Positions 24,813 to 33,601 of a stretch of DNA of 36,352 nt are shown here, in pieces (within the stretch, counting starts at the first letter, position 1; each line of letters opens with the position of its first letter). The DNA is from Clostridia bacterium (GTDB lineage: Bacteria > Bacillota > Clostridia > Christensenellales > Aristaeellaceae): contig JAFUHD010000133.1 in NCBI GenBank assembly GCA_017469025.1, positions 1 to 36,352 on the forward strand, given 5' to 3'. The position numbers and the translations under genes are program-made. The notes below the pieces were generated by a model. That model ran no database searches. It was not told the DNA's origin and saw nothing but the letters and a program-made list of their open reading frames with translations.

Positions 24813-27329
24813 TTATGCAGCTTCATCCTGTGGTTTTTCGTTGTCCTCATCTGGTTTTTCCACAATGGAATCAAACAGTTTGACCTGTTCAAGTCCGGTA
24901 TTTGGAATCATACGCACCGGAAGGACATCATCCGGTGTTTTCAGCCCAAAAAGGAAGCGGCGCACCATATTGAAGGTCTGAAGCATCATCTCGTCTGACA
25001 TTCCCGTTTCAGCCGTCTCACCGTCCGGGGCATCTTCCGTTTCAGTGATTATTGTACCAAAATCAAACCATCTGTCGCCAAGCAGAATCGCAAAGCCGTG
25101 CAGATCCAGTGCATCTTCGTCCACATTGAGCAGCATGTAAAATGTCATCTGGTCTGATAATACCATCGGCATATGACTGGTTTTTGACTGGCGCCATGAA
25201 AAGTGCTGGGAAATAATGCCGGTGAATACCTCTGAAAAAGCTTTTATCAGAGAATCATCTTTCTCATCCTTTTCATCCAGACGGAATGACATGCCGTCCA
25301 GATGGAGTCTTGACAGAAGATCATCCAGCTCTTCCTCCGTTTTATTGTCGTTCATAAGACGGTTCAGCAGTCCCACAATGGCACTGCTCCTCGAGCGGAT
25401 CTCTGCTGTATCCACCTGTATTGCCAGAAGAACCCAGTGCGGATCCTGCATAACCGGTGTATCCGGCAGTTCCAGAATGGCCAGATGCTGTCCATCCGGA
25501 TATGTTTCCGGATATTCTGTTCTGTCTAATTTGCAATAGTCAAGCAGCGCAGTCAGTGTGTCTTTGTACTGATCATTTCCGGAAACTGCCAATGCCCAGT
25601 GAAGCAGTGCAGGCATCCTTGAATAGTCCGCTTTGGGAGTCAAACCGCATGCAGCTGTCATCCAGAAATCACGGGCCGCTTCAAGCGGCATGCCGCCATC
25701 CAAACAGAGATGTGCCGCGATATAATTCAGCAGTGATGAATTATAATGAACACCGCCCCTGTCATTGACTTCATTTGGTGTATCCGTATGCGGCGTATAG
25801 AAAAGATCCCAGACATATTCCGGCTGATCATGACGGTGGGGATCGCTCATTGACCGGACACCCGATCCACTGTTCTCACCAATCAGCCATGTCTTATCCG
25901 TCGTCCCCTCCATCATCATCTCGCCGATGTTCCCCAGGATATCCGAGAAGGCTTCGTTGATGGCCCCCATATCGTCCTTATAGAGGTTTGTATTCATCAG
26001 GGTGTGTGTAATGCAGTGCGTAAACTCGTGCACAATTACATCCAGGCATTCTCCCAAATGACCTTTCTCACTGTAGCCGAAGCACTGCCAGCCCTGGCTC
26101 TTCCCAATATAACACGCATTCTCCATGGGCGTTCCATCCTTCTCACAGAGATCACGGAGCAAAAGAGAAGGTGTACCGAAGCCATCCGGACCGTTCCAGC
26201 CCATCTGTGCATAAAAATCCCAGGTCTTTATATAGTTGGCATAGACAATCAGATCATTGTCATCCCACTCATTTTGAGACTTGACCATAAACCGGACAAT
26301 TCTGTTCCCATATGCCATGGACGCAAAGTCAGCAACTGCAATCCGGCGCTCAATGTCGCCAAGATAGTAGGCATTTGTCCGGGGATCCCGCATAACCGGC
26401 ACCGTGAGCTCCTGCGTCTTCCCATCTGACCAGGTAACGGTTCCCGTCCACTCGTCCGCCTCCATATATTCAAATGTATACACTGATCCGAAGCCGGAAA
26501 GACTGGCCATATCCCGCGGTTCTGACACTGGAATGCTGTACAGATAGGTGCCGTCCATCTGGACGTAATGTGCCAGATAAGGCAGATCAGCAGTCTTCCG
26601 GGAGCCGGATTCGGGATTTTGCGTATAGACTGTCCAGAATACCTGATCCGGATAGATATTGTTATCATCAATATCAGAATCAATCGGAATAATCACCTTG
26701 TTGGTGTATTCGCTGAGGATGGGCGTATCCATTTTCTGACTGCTCAGATAAGCCGACACCACAGCCTCAGCCTCTTCTGCCAGCATTTCCGTTCCGTTAT
26801 CGTTTTCCTTTTCACTGTCCGCAATCGAACTGAATACCGCACTAACCATGCCGTCTTCTTCAGTAACGATCCTCATCGTGCTGGCAATCACAGTAAGGCC
26901 CGCATGAACCTCCTGGAACACATAGATAGTCTTGTTTCCCATGGACAGAACTGACCACAGATCCAGCCTCGTCTCATCTGTACCGCCCAGCAGCGTTACC
27001 AGCTGATAAGCAGTGCGGTATGCGTCCAGCGGATCTGTAACCGGTCCCGCAAGCTGTGTTCCCTGAATGCTGCAGATGTTTCCATTCTGAATGTCAAACA
27101 CGGCACTGCTGTCGTTTTGACGGATTGTATCCATATCCAGCCTGTTCGAAAGCCCTTCTGTCCGCATCCCTGCGACGGCTGTTTCCCACGCTTTCCCGGA
27201 TATGTCTGAGGCTGCCATCTGCATTGCCTCCGTCTGAATGCGGACCTGTAATGGCTGTTCCCCAAACGCCGTGCCATACAGCAGACACAGCAGCATTCCC
27301 ATCCACAGCCAGTAAACCGCTTTTCTCAT
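24813..27329 (-). CDS. Secreted M4 (thermolysin-like) metallopeptidase with long C-terminal extension
   Basis: 838 residues from the ATG at 27329 (GAAAGGA 6 bases upstream). Order: signal peptide (to about 23, ...LLYGTAFG), an FTP/PepSY-like propeptide region (about 24-215), then the M4 catalytic region with the zinc motif HEFTH (434-438), the third ligand E459 in AINEAFSDILG, and the downstream active-site His in DRGGVHYNSSLLN. About 200 further residues after the catalytic domain match nothing I recognise and are acidic at the end. It should be exported as a zymogen and mature by self-cleavage. No cell-wall anchor motif is seen. It is 103 bases downstream of the Mrr-like gene on the same strand, with no clear promoter between them. 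Confidence 0.88.
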   Translation of the reverse strand: MRKAVYWLWMGMLLCLLYGTAFGEQPLQVRIQTEAMQMAASDISGKAWETAVAGMRTEGLSNRLDMDTIRQNDSSAVFDIQNGNICSIQGTQLAGPVTDPLDAYRTAYQLVTLLGGTDETRLDLWSVLSMGNKTIYVFQEVHAGLTVIASTMRIVTEEDGMVSAVFSSIADSEKENDNGTEMLAEEAEAVVSAYLSSQKMDTPILSEYTNKVIIPIDSDIDDNNIYPDQVFWTVYTQNPESGSRKTADLPYLAHYVQMDGTYLYSIPVSEPRDMASLSGFGSVYTFEYMEADEWTGTVTWSDGKTQELTVPVMRDPRTNAYYLGDIERRIAVADFASMAYGNRIVRFMVKSQNEWDDNDLIVYANYIKTWDFYAQMGWNGPDGFGTPSLLLRDLCEKDGTPMENACYIGKSQGWQCFGYSEKGHLGECLDVIVHEFTHCITHTLMNTNLYKDDMGAINEAFSDILGNIGEMMMEGTTDKTWLIGENSGSGVRSMSDPHRHDQPEYVWDLFYTPHTDTPNEVNDRGGVHYNSSLLNYIAAHLCLDGGMPLEAARDFWMTAACGLTPKADYSRMPALLHWALAVSGNDQYKDTLTALLDYCKLDRTEYPETYPDGQHLAILELPDTPVMQDPHWVLLAIQVDTAEIRSRSSAIVGLLNRLMNDNKTEEELDDLLSRLHLDGMSFRLDEKDEKDDSLIKAFSEVFTGIISQHFSWRQSKTSHMPMVLSDQMTFYMLLNVDEDALDLHGFAILLGDRWFDFGTIITETEDAPDGETAETGMSDEMMLQTFNMVRRFLFGLKTPDDVLPVRMIPNTGLEQVKLFDSIVEKPDEDNEKPQDEAA

Positions 27330-27432
27330 TTCCATTCCTTTCAGTACCATAGACTCAGGTTTTTCCCTTTATTCTGGCAAAAGCGTACTTCGCCCCTGGT
27401 CCATTTCTTCACGCCGTTGTTCTTGGACCGGC

Positions 27433-28056
27433 TTACCTGCCAGAGCTCTTGGGCCGTCGTCCGCTGACCCGCATCAAATGTGTCAGGCGTTTTTCGCCCC
27501 ATAAAAGAACACCGGTAGAGGCTGCCAGCTCCCGGGCAGACTGGGTAAATGTCCCCGGGCAAAGAACAACTGCCACATCGCATCCATAATACTGCATGCC
27601 AGCATACGCCTCCTGCACTGCGAAATTACCGACTGCACCCTGGTAGTTTTTACACTGGATCGCATACCGGTGTCCACCGCGCTCACAGAGAATATCCACG
27701 CCCTGATCACCGCTCAGCGGTGTCAGTTCAACATGCTTAAACCCATTGTCCTCAAGGACATCCGCCGCATACGCTTCAAACTCCTCGCCCGTCAGACGGA
27801 GACAGCGTGAAGCACGGTTATATCTCCCCGTTAATGCACGGAAAAGTGCCTGAAACGGCAAAACAAGCAGATGCAAAAGCCGTCTGAACAGGAACCACAG
27901 GCCTTTTAAAACAAGCAGAATGCATCTGCCTAAAAGCCTGACCAGCGCCGCGAAGCCGTTCCCAAGTGCCCTGAAGAAGCCATCCACCGCATCTGCAAGT
28001 GCACCGGCTATCCGGCGCCCAATACCTATTCGTTGTTTCTTCCGTTTTGCTGGCAA
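27433..28056 (-). CDS. Membrane-associated Mrr-type restriction endonuclease-like protein
   Basis: 207 residues from a TTG start at 28056 with AAGGAG 6 bases upstream. Residues 1-30 are basic; 34-75 are hydrophobic ([31 protein letters not shown]) and should insert in or lie on the membrane. The C-terminal part is an Mrr_cat PD-(D/E)XK fold: E91-x-F in [10 protein letters not shown]121 in SGDQGVDIL, and the Q-x-K motif Q134/K136 in [10 protein letters not shown]. Such TM-Mrr proteins are widespread; their role (foreign DNA cleavage or other) is uncertain. The start lies inside the ispDF gene (31-base overlap), so translation is probably coupled. Confidence 0.82.
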   Translation of the reverse strand: MPAKRKKQRIGIGRRIAGALADAVDGFFRALGNGFAALVRLLGRCILLVLKGLWFLFRRLLHLLVLPFQALFRALTGRYNRASRCLRLTGEEFEAYAADVLEDNGFKHVELTPLSGDQGVDILCERGGHRYAIQCKNYQGAVGNFAVQEAYAGMQYYGCDVAVVLCPGTFTQSARELAASTGVLLWGEKRLTHLMRVSGRRPKSSGR

Positions 28057-29234
28057 CTGCTGCTCCTTTCAAGCATAACCACCGCATGTGTGGAAATGCC
28101 GAGCCCCTCGCCCTCGAAGCCCAGATGTTCCGTTGTTGTTGCCTTTACGCTGATCCGGCTCCGGTCAATATTCAGATGGCCTGCCAGTGAATCACGCATT
28201 GTTTCAATATAAGGGCGAAGCTTTGGACGCTGGCAGATAATCGTCAGATCTGCATTGCTGACCTGCCAGCCCTCAACACCTACAATTTCGCGCACGCGTT
28301 CCAGAAGCAGCATCGAATCCGCCCCACTGTATGCGGGATCATTGTCCGGGAAATGATACCCTATATCTCCCATCGCTGCAGCTCCGAGCATGGCATCCAT
28401 CAGTGCATGGGCTGCCACATCTGCATCACTGTGCCCCAAGAGTCCCTTCTCATACGGCACCTTCACGCCGCAAAGAATCAGATCCCGTTCCGGGACCAGC
28501 TTATGCACATCGTACCCGTGCCCTACCCGCATTTCCATATGCATATCCTTTCCCTTTATGCCCCTGCGTCTCAGGATCTGCTCCGCAACTGCCAGATCTT
28601 CAGGCGTCGTTATTTTGATGTTTTCCGGATCACCGCTGCTCAGATGCACCGGAGATCCCATCCATTCGAGCAGCATGGCATCATCCGTTGCTGTCTGACG
28701 CTCCCGGTACCGTTCGTGAGCGTCAAGAATTGTACGATATTCAAATACCTGTGGCGTCTGAATACTGTACAGTGCTGACCTGTCCGGGGTCTCCAGAACC
28801 AGTCCATCCGGCTCTGCGCGTTTAATGGTATCTTTCAGGGGCACAGCCGCAACCGCACTGCCTGCATTCCGTACCTGGCAGAGTGCCGTTTCAAGAACAT
28901 CTGCGGAAACAAGTGGCCGTGCGCCATCATGAATGGCTACAATATCCGTATGCTCCGGCAGTGCCAGCAGGCCGTTCCGGACACTGGCCTGACGCGTCGG
29001 GCCTCCAGTCACCTGCGCAATACTGCCAAAGCCATATGCATCCAGGACTGACCGCATCTCTTCATGGTTTTCCGTACTGCAGACAACCAGAATGTTATCA
29101 AACAGACCGCTTTCCGCAAATGCGCGTACAGTATGAATGATTACAGGCGTTCCGAGAAGCGGCAGAAATACCTTGTTCCGGTCACTGTGCATCCTTTCGC
29201 CGCGTCCCGCAGCTACAATAATTGCCGCATTCAT
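28026..29234 (-). CDS. ispDF: Bifunctional IspD/IspF of the MEP isoprenoid pathway
   Basis: 402 residues. Residues 1-225 are IspD (4-diphosphocytidyl-2-C-methylerythritol synthase): AAGRGERM nucleotide loop, IHDGARPLV, and KITTPEDL at the end. Residues 235-390 are IspF (cyclodiphosphate synthase): metal ligands D242 and H244 (HGYDVHK) and H276 (DADVAAHAL), and [14 protein letters not shown] near the end. The fusion covers the third and fifth steps of the pathway and is known from several bacterial lineages. The ATG overlaps the rqcP stop by four bases (ATGA), with GGGGAG 8 bases upstream. It is part of the minus-strand operon starting at 32040. Confidence 0.95.
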   Translation of the reverse strand: MNAAIIVAAGRGERMHSDRNKVFLPLLGTPVIIHTVRAFAESGLFDNILVVCSTENHEEMRSVLDAYGFGSIAQVTGGPTRQASVRNGLLALPEHTDIVAIHDGARPLVSADVLETALCQVRNAGSAVAAVPLKDTIKRAEPDGLVLETPDRSALYSIQTPQVFEYRTILDAHERYRERQTATDDAMLLEWMGSPVHLSSGDPENIKITTPEDLAVAEQILRRRGIKGKDMHMEMRVGHGYDVHKLVPERDLILCGVKVPYEKGLLGHSDADVAAHALMDAMLGAAAMGDIGYHFPDNDPAYSGADSMLLLERVREIVGVEGWQVSNADLTIICQRPKLRPYIETMRDSLAGHLNIDRSRISVKATTTEHLGFEGEGLGISTHAVVMLERSSSCQQNGRNNE

Positions 29235-29488
29235 TCCAGTATCTCCCCGTCAAGCATTTCGTACATCAGGCTTGCCTCATTTTTGCGAACCGTTTCCGCA
29301 ATGGAAACCACCTTATATCTGGCAAGCTTGTCGCCAAAGCGTATCTCCAGCACATCCCCTTCCTTGACCTCAGAGGATGGTTTTGCCACTTTTCCATTGA
29401 TCGTCACACGGCCGCCCTCTCCGGCTTCCTTTGCCACAGTGCGGCGCTTTATAATCCGTGAAACCTTTAGATATTTATCAAGTCTCAT
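29231..29488 (-). CDS. rqcP: S4-domain RNA-binding protein of the RqcP/Hsp15 family
   Basis: 85 residues from the ATG at 29488, preceded by GGAGG. A single S4 domain: [20 protein letters not shown], then [21 protein letters not shown] and LEIRFGD. RqcP (YabO) in Bacillota works with RqcH to add alanine tails to stalled nascent chains on 50S subunits. The start overlaps the end of the preceding membrane protein gene by 11 bases, and the stop overlaps ispDF by four, so the three are translated as a coupled set. Assignment to RqcP rather than another Hsp15-like protein rests on size and lineage. Confidence 0.85.
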   Translation of the reverse strand: MRLDKYLKVSRIIKRRTVAKEAGEGGRVTINGKVAKPSSEVKEGDVLEIRFGDKLARYKVVSIAETVRKNEASLMYEMLDGEILE

Positions 29489-31055
29489 GCCATTTTCCTC
29501 CATTTCCTTTTTGTGCCAGAATTGGCAGCAGACAGACGAAAGGATACACATATCGTCCTGCCACACAGGGTCCCAGAAGATATGTTCCGAGCAGAAAAAC
29601 AGGAAGCAGTGCCGCCAGCGCAATATCTTTTCGGGAAAAGTACATCTGTTTCAGTGCCAGCAGCAGCATTATCCAGATTATGACGCCTATATTAAACAGG
29701 TAGCCGATCACCGGCCACTGCATAGCGCCTTTGGATCCGATTCTCCATTCTATCGCTGCCCTCAGCTCAGGTGTCGGACTTTCCGTATGAATTGGTTCGC
29801 CTGTCCACCAGCCGTCATAGTACTTGACTGTAATGCCGGTCTGCAGATAGTAATTGGACATTTCATAATGCTGATATGGATATAAAAACCCGTGTGTCAG
29901 TAGCAAAAAAGCATCAATGCTTTCCTTTGGGCATTTCAGTAAAACTGACAGATACAGCTTTAAATACAGTTTCGGATTTTCCCGGATGACAGAACTGTCC
30001 ATTGCAAATTTGACCGGGTCCGAAATTGTTGGATCGTAGTATGACCATGCTTCACTTGGCATTGCTGCATCTATCGCTTCAATTTCTTCTTCACTCAACA
30101 CCTCCGGACGCAAATTGCGCACGCGTGCCACCTGCTGAATGGGCACCGAGAGCATCTCAACGATATCCCCGGGGGTTGCCCGCACGGCCTGGTTCAGGCA
30201 GACACCTGCGAATAATGCAAGAATCGTTGAAGCCAGCACTGCAACCGGAACTTTGCGCTTATCGTCTTTCAGTATCAGCATCAAAAGGACCGTCCATGCA
30301 AGATATGCATATACTGCATTATTGCGCAGCAGTATGCTGAACAATATGGCAAGAATCATCCGTCCGTTTTCACGGTTGGTAACACCTATCCGCATTTTCT
30401 GCAGGATCAGGCAAAATGCAAGCGCAAACGTGCCTCCAAACAGCGTATCCTTTGTCGCATTTGAAGCCATCAGCATATGCAGCGGATATATGGCAAAAAA
30501 GATCATGGCCGCCCTGGCAGACCTTTTCCCGCTCTGCTTTTCAATGGATTCAACACATTTTGAAAAGCAGCGGCTGAGCAGCAGAATCTGAATCAGGGTA
30601 TACAGCGCAGTCCCCCAGGTAACATGTCCAATCTTCTTGCCAAGCGCCACAGGTATGCCGAGCAGCAGGGTATGCAGGACCGGATGATGCGATGAATAAA
30701 TCCCGGTTATGACCTGTTTCACCTGAAACGGCACATCATAGGCAAATGAGCCCGGAAACAGAACAATATACATCGGAATATAACAGGCAGTCAGGACAAG
30801 AAACACCTGCCAGTCTGACAAGAACCTTTTCAAATCCGGTCTGCCGGTCACCATCTTCTGCCATATTTCAAACAGTCTGCGCAATCCCATGCCTATGGGC
30901 AGTGCAAGAATGATGCTCAGCAGAATTGTGATCCACGGGTCACTGTTTCCGTTTCGTTCAATCTGAAATCCTGCTGTCAGCAGAAAAGCATATAATAATC
31001 CTCCGGCCGCCATAATATACGGCCGCCTTCCCAGCTGCTTTTTAAGGCTCTGCAT
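29478..31055 (-). CDS. Polytopic membrane protein of the DUF6020 type (possible GT-C-like glycosyltransferase)
   Basis: 525 residues from the ATG at 31055 (MQSLKKQLGRRPYI), chosen because TGGAGC lies 7 bases upstream and because an earlier TTG start (31139) would place the N-terminus across the terminator at 31090-31114. About ten to twelve membrane spans. A loop after the second or third span reads FPGSFAYDVPFQVKQVITG, followed by SSHHPVLHTLLLG; a large extracytoplasmic part near residues 300-400 contains SYYDPTISDP. The loop pattern recalls DUF6020 proteins and GT-C enzymes, which use lipid-linked donors, but no catalytic acidic residue can be assigned. The function is unknown. Confidence 0.75.
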   Translation of the reverse strand: MQSLKKQLGRRPYIMAAGGLLYAFLLTAGFQIERNGNSDPWITILLSIILALPIGMGLRRLFEIWQKMVTGRPDLKRFLSDWQVFLVLTACYIPMYIVLFPGSFAYDVPFQVKQVITGIYSSHHPVLHTLLLGIPVALGKKIGHVTWGTALYTLIQILLLSRCFSKCVESIEKQSGKRSARAAMIFFAIYPLHMLMASNATKDTLFGGTFALAFCLILQKMRIGVTNRENGRMILAILFSILLRNNAVYAYLAWTVLLMLILKDDKRKVPVAVLASTILALFAGVCLNQAVRATPGDIVEMLSVPIQQVARVRNLRPEVLSEEEIEAIDAAMPSEAWSYYDPTISDPVKFAMDSSVIRENPKLYLKLYLSVLLKCPKESIDAFLLLTHGFLYPYQHYEMSNYYLQTGITVKYYDGWWTGEPIHTESPTPELRAAIEWRIGSKGAMQWPVIGYLFNIGVIIWIMLLLALKQMYFSRKDIALAALLPVFLLGTYLLGPCVAGRYVYPFVCLLPILAQKGNGGKWHET

Positions 31056-31089
31056 ATTGCTGCTCCATTTCATGCCAAAGCGTATATGA

Positions 31090-31114
31090 GAAAACGCTGC
31101 CTTTGGGCAGCGTT
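31090..31114 (-). terminator. Stem-loop with short T-run at the DUF4364 stop codon
   Basis: On the minus strand AACGCTGCC pairs with GGCAGCGTT over CAAA, then TTCTCAT. The stem begins at the last base of the DUF4364 stop codon. The short T-run suggests partial termination inside the operon. Confidence 0.6.
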
Positions 31115-31647
31115 CATTGATTTTCCTGTTCTTCTCCAAGCTTTTCCATTATTGTGCGATAAAGAAAAGAAGCCTGTTTCGGCCAGCGCCGGCAGAAATC
31201 CACTGCCTGCTGCCTGTCCACCGCCATCATGGAAAGATTGAAGATTTCATTGTCGTTTTCCAGCAGTCTCAGTGTTACCCGGTATTCATTGCCCTGCCGC
31301 TGCCACTCAGCTGGCATCTGAAGCTCGTCCCGGATCATATGTTTCCACTCAGCTGCGTTATTGTCTACCTGAATCTTCGAGCTCGGCCATACGTCCTCGC
31401 CGAACATTGAAAGCATATTTTTTCCTTCTTCGGTGACACTGAGCAGTTTTCTCTCAAGGCGCTGTTCCTCAACAATCATTTGTGCATCCCTGAGTTCTCC
31501 AAGCGTTACATACAGTTGAAACTGCTCCATCATGGAATAGGCATCATTAAATCGGACAAGCTGATCCTCTGTACACGGTCCCAGATGTAACAGGGCATAC
31601 AACAGCGTCAGTTTGTCCCGATGTGCTTCCCTCTGTACTTCCGCCAT
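31114..31647 (-). CDS. DUF4364 family protein
   Basis: 177 residues. The N-terminal half looks like a winged helix (LTLLYALLHLGPCTEDQLVR, then LGELRDAQMIVEEQRLERKL and LSVTEEGKNML), as in DUF4364 proteins, which resemble PadR/MarR-type regulators. The C-terminal half (residues 90-170) is a less defined alpha/beta region. GGAG lies 8 bases before the ATG. It is 14 bases downstream of the HPr-like gene. A DNA-binding role is likely from fold; targets are unknown. The family is typical of Clostridia. Confidence 0.8.
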   Translation of the reverse strand: MAEVQREAHRDKLTLLYALLHLGPCTEDQLVRFNDAYSMMEQFQLYVTLGELRDAQMIVEEQRLERKLLSVTEEGKNMLSMFGEDVWPSSKIQVDNNAAEWKHMIRDELQMPAEWQRQGNEYRVTLRLLENDNEIFNLSMMAVDRQQAVDFCRRWPKQASFLYRTIMEKLGEEQENQ

Positions 31648-31661
31648 GTTATCAACTCCGA

Positions 31662-31913
31662 TCAGGCTTCCTCAGATTCTTCACGAATAATGTACGGTGA
31701 TATTTCTTCCAACAGATCATCACAATTGTCACTGTAAACTGTCATGGTAATCGGCTTGGAAAGATCTATTGAAAAAATGCCAAGCAGTGACTTCGCGTCC
31801 ACGACATATCGTCCGGAACGAAGATCAATATCATATGGATAGTGATTCACAATCGCAACAAACTTCTTGACATCGTCCGTCAGCATTGTGAGTCGAATCG
31901 TAATAACTGTCAT
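31662..31913 (-). CDS. HPr-like protein lacking the phosphorylatable histidine
   Basis: 83 residues, the size of HPr. The second half matches HPr: VVDAKSLLGIFSIDLSKPIT, with S42 in the place of regulatory Ser46, then CDDLLEEISPYI as the last helix. The active-site GLHARPA loop with His15 is absent; the corresponding part reads TDDVKKFVAIVNHYPYDIDL. It therefore cannot carry phosphate from Enzyme I in the usual way. It may be a Crh-like regulatory partner or a structural relic. First gene of the operon, under the promoter at 32012-32040. GGGAGTGG precedes the ATG. Confidence 0.75.
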   Translation of the reverse strand: MTVITIRLTMLTDDVKKFVAIVNHYPYDIDLRSGRYVVDAKSLLGIFSIDLSKPITMTVYSDNCDDLLEEISPYIIREESEEA

Positions 31914-32011
31914 GTGTTACCACTCCCCGCTAGGTTTCATGCTGTGTTCAGGCCGGATACAGTCCTTCATTCCAGCACTGTATGTACATTTATGCCATCA
32001 CAACTATCCTC

Positions 32012-32040
32012 ATTATATTTTAAACGCAGACGCTTTTCAA
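32012..32040 (-). promoter_or_regulatory. Promoter of the HPr-like to Mrr operon
   Basis: On the minus strand TTGAAA (32035-32040), 17 bases, perfect TATAAT (32012-32017), about 100 bases before the HPr-like start. It is a strong sigma-70 pattern and the only good promoter before the six linked genes. Confidence 0.7.
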
Positions 32041-32110
32041 GTCTGCCTCTCCTTCAATTCATACCAAAATACCTGCCAAATTTGCCGACAATTTTTTTCG
32101 AAAAAACCTC

Positions 32111-32139
32111 TTGCTTTTTTCTGTAGAGTGAGGTATACT
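32111..32139 (+). promoter_or_regulatory. Promoter of the tRNA-Val gene
   Basis: TTGCTT (32111-32116), 17 bases, TATACT (32134-32139); transcription would begin a few bases before the tRNA. Confidence 0.7.
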
Positions 32140-32152
32140 ATCGCTCGTGTTC

Positions 32153-32226
32153 GGGGTCGTAGCTCAGCTGGCTAGAGCGCCACGTTGACATCGTGGAGGT
32201 CGTAGGTTCGAGCCCTATCGACCCCA
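32153..32226 (+). tRNA. tRNA-Val, anticodon GAC
   Basis: 74 bases fold as a full cloverleaf. The acceptor stem is GGGGTCG/CGACCCC with discriminator A; the D arm GCTC/GAGC; the anticodon arm CCACG-TTGACAT-CGTGG with anticodon GAC; the variable loop AGGTC; the T arm GTAGG-TTCGAGC-CCTAT. CCA is not encoded. It is a single gene with its own promoter and terminator. Confidence 0.95.
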
Positions 32227-32231
32227 CTCAG

Positions 32232-32260
32232 AACCAGATCTTAGGATCTGGTTTTTTTGT
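32232..32260 (+). terminator. Terminator after tRNA-Val
   Basis: AACCAGATC (32232-32240), TTAG loop, GATCTGGTT (32245-32253), then a run of T. Confidence 0.85.
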
Positions 32261-32283
32261 TTTCATCTTGCTGATCCACGCAG

Positions 32284-32317
32284 AAAAGGCAGCTGCAGAT
32301 ATTGCAGCTGCCTTTTT
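32284..32317. terminator. Terminator of the mgl operon (bidirectional)
   Basis: AAAAGGCAGCTGCA (32284-32297), GATAT loop, TGCAGCTGCC (32303-32312), TTTTT. On the minus strand it follows the small coiled-coil gene closely (stop at 32320) and ends in CCTTTT. Confidence 0.8.
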
Positions 32318-32319
32318 GA

Positions 32320-32568
32320 TTACAGTTTAAAGATACCGGTCGCTTCGAGAACAATCAGGATGCCGACAATAGCCAGGAGTACATAAACCGTACGTACAAT
32401 CACATTCATCTGTTTCACGCTCAGATTCACATGTTCATACCATTCAAGTTTTTTTCTGTGCACCTGCTTTGAAAAAGCATCAAGCTCTTTCTCACGTGCT
32501 GTTACCGCCTTTTCCCGTTCCTCCAGCTCGCGTTCCCGCTCTTTAAGCGTTTTTTCCTGTTCTGTCAT
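32320..32568 (-). CDS. Small coiled-coil protein with one C-terminal membrane span
   Basis: 82 residues. Residues 1-40 are highly charged and heptad-like (KTLKERERELEEREKAVTAR), predicted coiled coil. Residues 57-77 form one membrane span (VIVRTVYVLLAIVGILIVLE) with a four-residue tail. I recognise no family. The ATG overlaps the mglC stop by one base (TAATG), so it is translationally coupled to the permease and ends the operon. A role as an accessory or tether of the Mgl transporter is possible from position only. Confidence 0.75.
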   Translation of the reverse strand: MTEQEKTLKERERELEEREKAVTAREKELDAFSKQVHRKKLEWYEHVNLSVKQMNVIVRTVYVLLAIVGILIVLEATGIFKL

Positions 32569-33587
32569 TACTTCTTGGCGATATATTTACGGATATCCAG
32601 TGAGACTGCCAGAACAATAACGAGTCCCTGTACAACATAGTTGTAATACGGGTTTACGCCCAGGAACTGCAGAATGATCTTCAGCAGTTCAAAGACCAGA
32701 ACACCGACCAGGATGCCCGGAACCGTGCCGATACCGCCTGTGGTGGATACACCGCCGATGGTGCAGCCCGCAATAGCTTCGAGCTCATAGCCCTGACCCA
32801 TGGAAGCAGAGGCACCGCCGGATTTTGCCGCCAGCAGATAACCGGCAATCGCATACATAATACCTGCAGTCGTATAGATACGGATCAGGGTGCGGGTTGT
32901 ATTGACACCGGAAACTTCAGCAGCGATTTCATTGCCGCCGATGGCATACATATACTTGCCATGACGCATCTTGTTGTAGATGAACCAGAAAATAAAACCA
33001 AAGACCAGAGCCACAAAGAAGAGATACGGCAGATGGAAACCTCTGGTGTTGCCAATGCGTCCATTGATCAGCGTTGTATAGAGTTTCTGGAAACCGCCGA
33101 TCGGCTGTGCGTCAGAAATAACCAGTGAAATGCCATAGATGATTGTCTGTGTGCCCAGTGTTGCAATGAACGGCGGAACATGCAGCTTTGTAACGATCAG
33201 TCCATTGATCAGACCCCAGATCAGACCGAATACGATAACAATCAGGAACACCAGAAAGATATTCATCTCAGGCGCCCATTTCCAGAGTCTGCCATTGTAA
33301 TCACCGCGCTGGCAGAGAATACCGGAAATAACGGCCGCAAAGCCTACCTGACGGCCTGCAGAAAGATCAGTACCCTTGGTAATCAGACATCCTGAAACAC
33401 CCAGTGCAATCAGGAAACGGACGGCCGTATTGCTGATCAGGTTGCTGAGGTTTGCCCAGGAGAAGAAGTTATCCTTAATGCAGCCGACTACGATAGCTGC
33501 AACTATCAGCAGAAAAACGATCGGGTTGCCCGTTACCGTTTTCTGAAGTCTTTTTAAGACGCTGTCCTTTGACGTACTGTTTTGCAT
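32568..33587 (-). CDS. mglC: Galactose/methyl-galactoside ABC transporter permease MglC
   Basis: 339 residues with eight to ten membrane spans and the CUT2 permease pattern. Family features include LITKGTDLSAGRQVGFAAVI near residue 75, HVPPFIATLGTQTIIYG, and MYAIGGNEIAAEVSGVNT, the conserved cytoplasmic loop that contacts the ATPase. GGGAGG lies 6 bases before the ATG, 14 bases after mglA. It forms the sugar channel with MglA and MglB. Assignment to Mgl rather than another CUT2 system rests on overall similarity of all three subunits to MglABC. Confidence 0.88.
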   Translation of the reverse strand: MQNSTSKDSVLKRLQKTVTGNPIVFLLIVAAIVVGCIKDNFFSWANLSNLISNTAVRFLIALGVSGCLITKGTDLSAGRQVGFAAVISGILCQRGDYNGRLWKWAPEMNIFLVFLIVIVFGLIWGLINGLIVTKLHVPPFIATLGTQTIIYGISLVISDAQPIGGFQKLYTTLINGRIGNTRGFHLPYLFFVALVFGFIFWFIYNKMRHGKYMYAIGGNEIAAEVSGVNTTRTLIRIYTTAGIMYAIAGYLLAAKSGGASASMGQGYELEAIAGCTIGGVSTTGGIGTVPGILVGVLVFELLKIILQFLGVNPYYNYVVQGLVIVLAVSLDIRKYIAKK

Positions 33588-33601
33588 GGTTCTTCCTCCC
33601 T

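Noticed and set aside
27341-27583. Small 80-residue frame overlapping the end of the Mrr-like gene
   Set aside because: No ribosome binding site, no family features; mostly a shifted frame of the Mrr-like gene.
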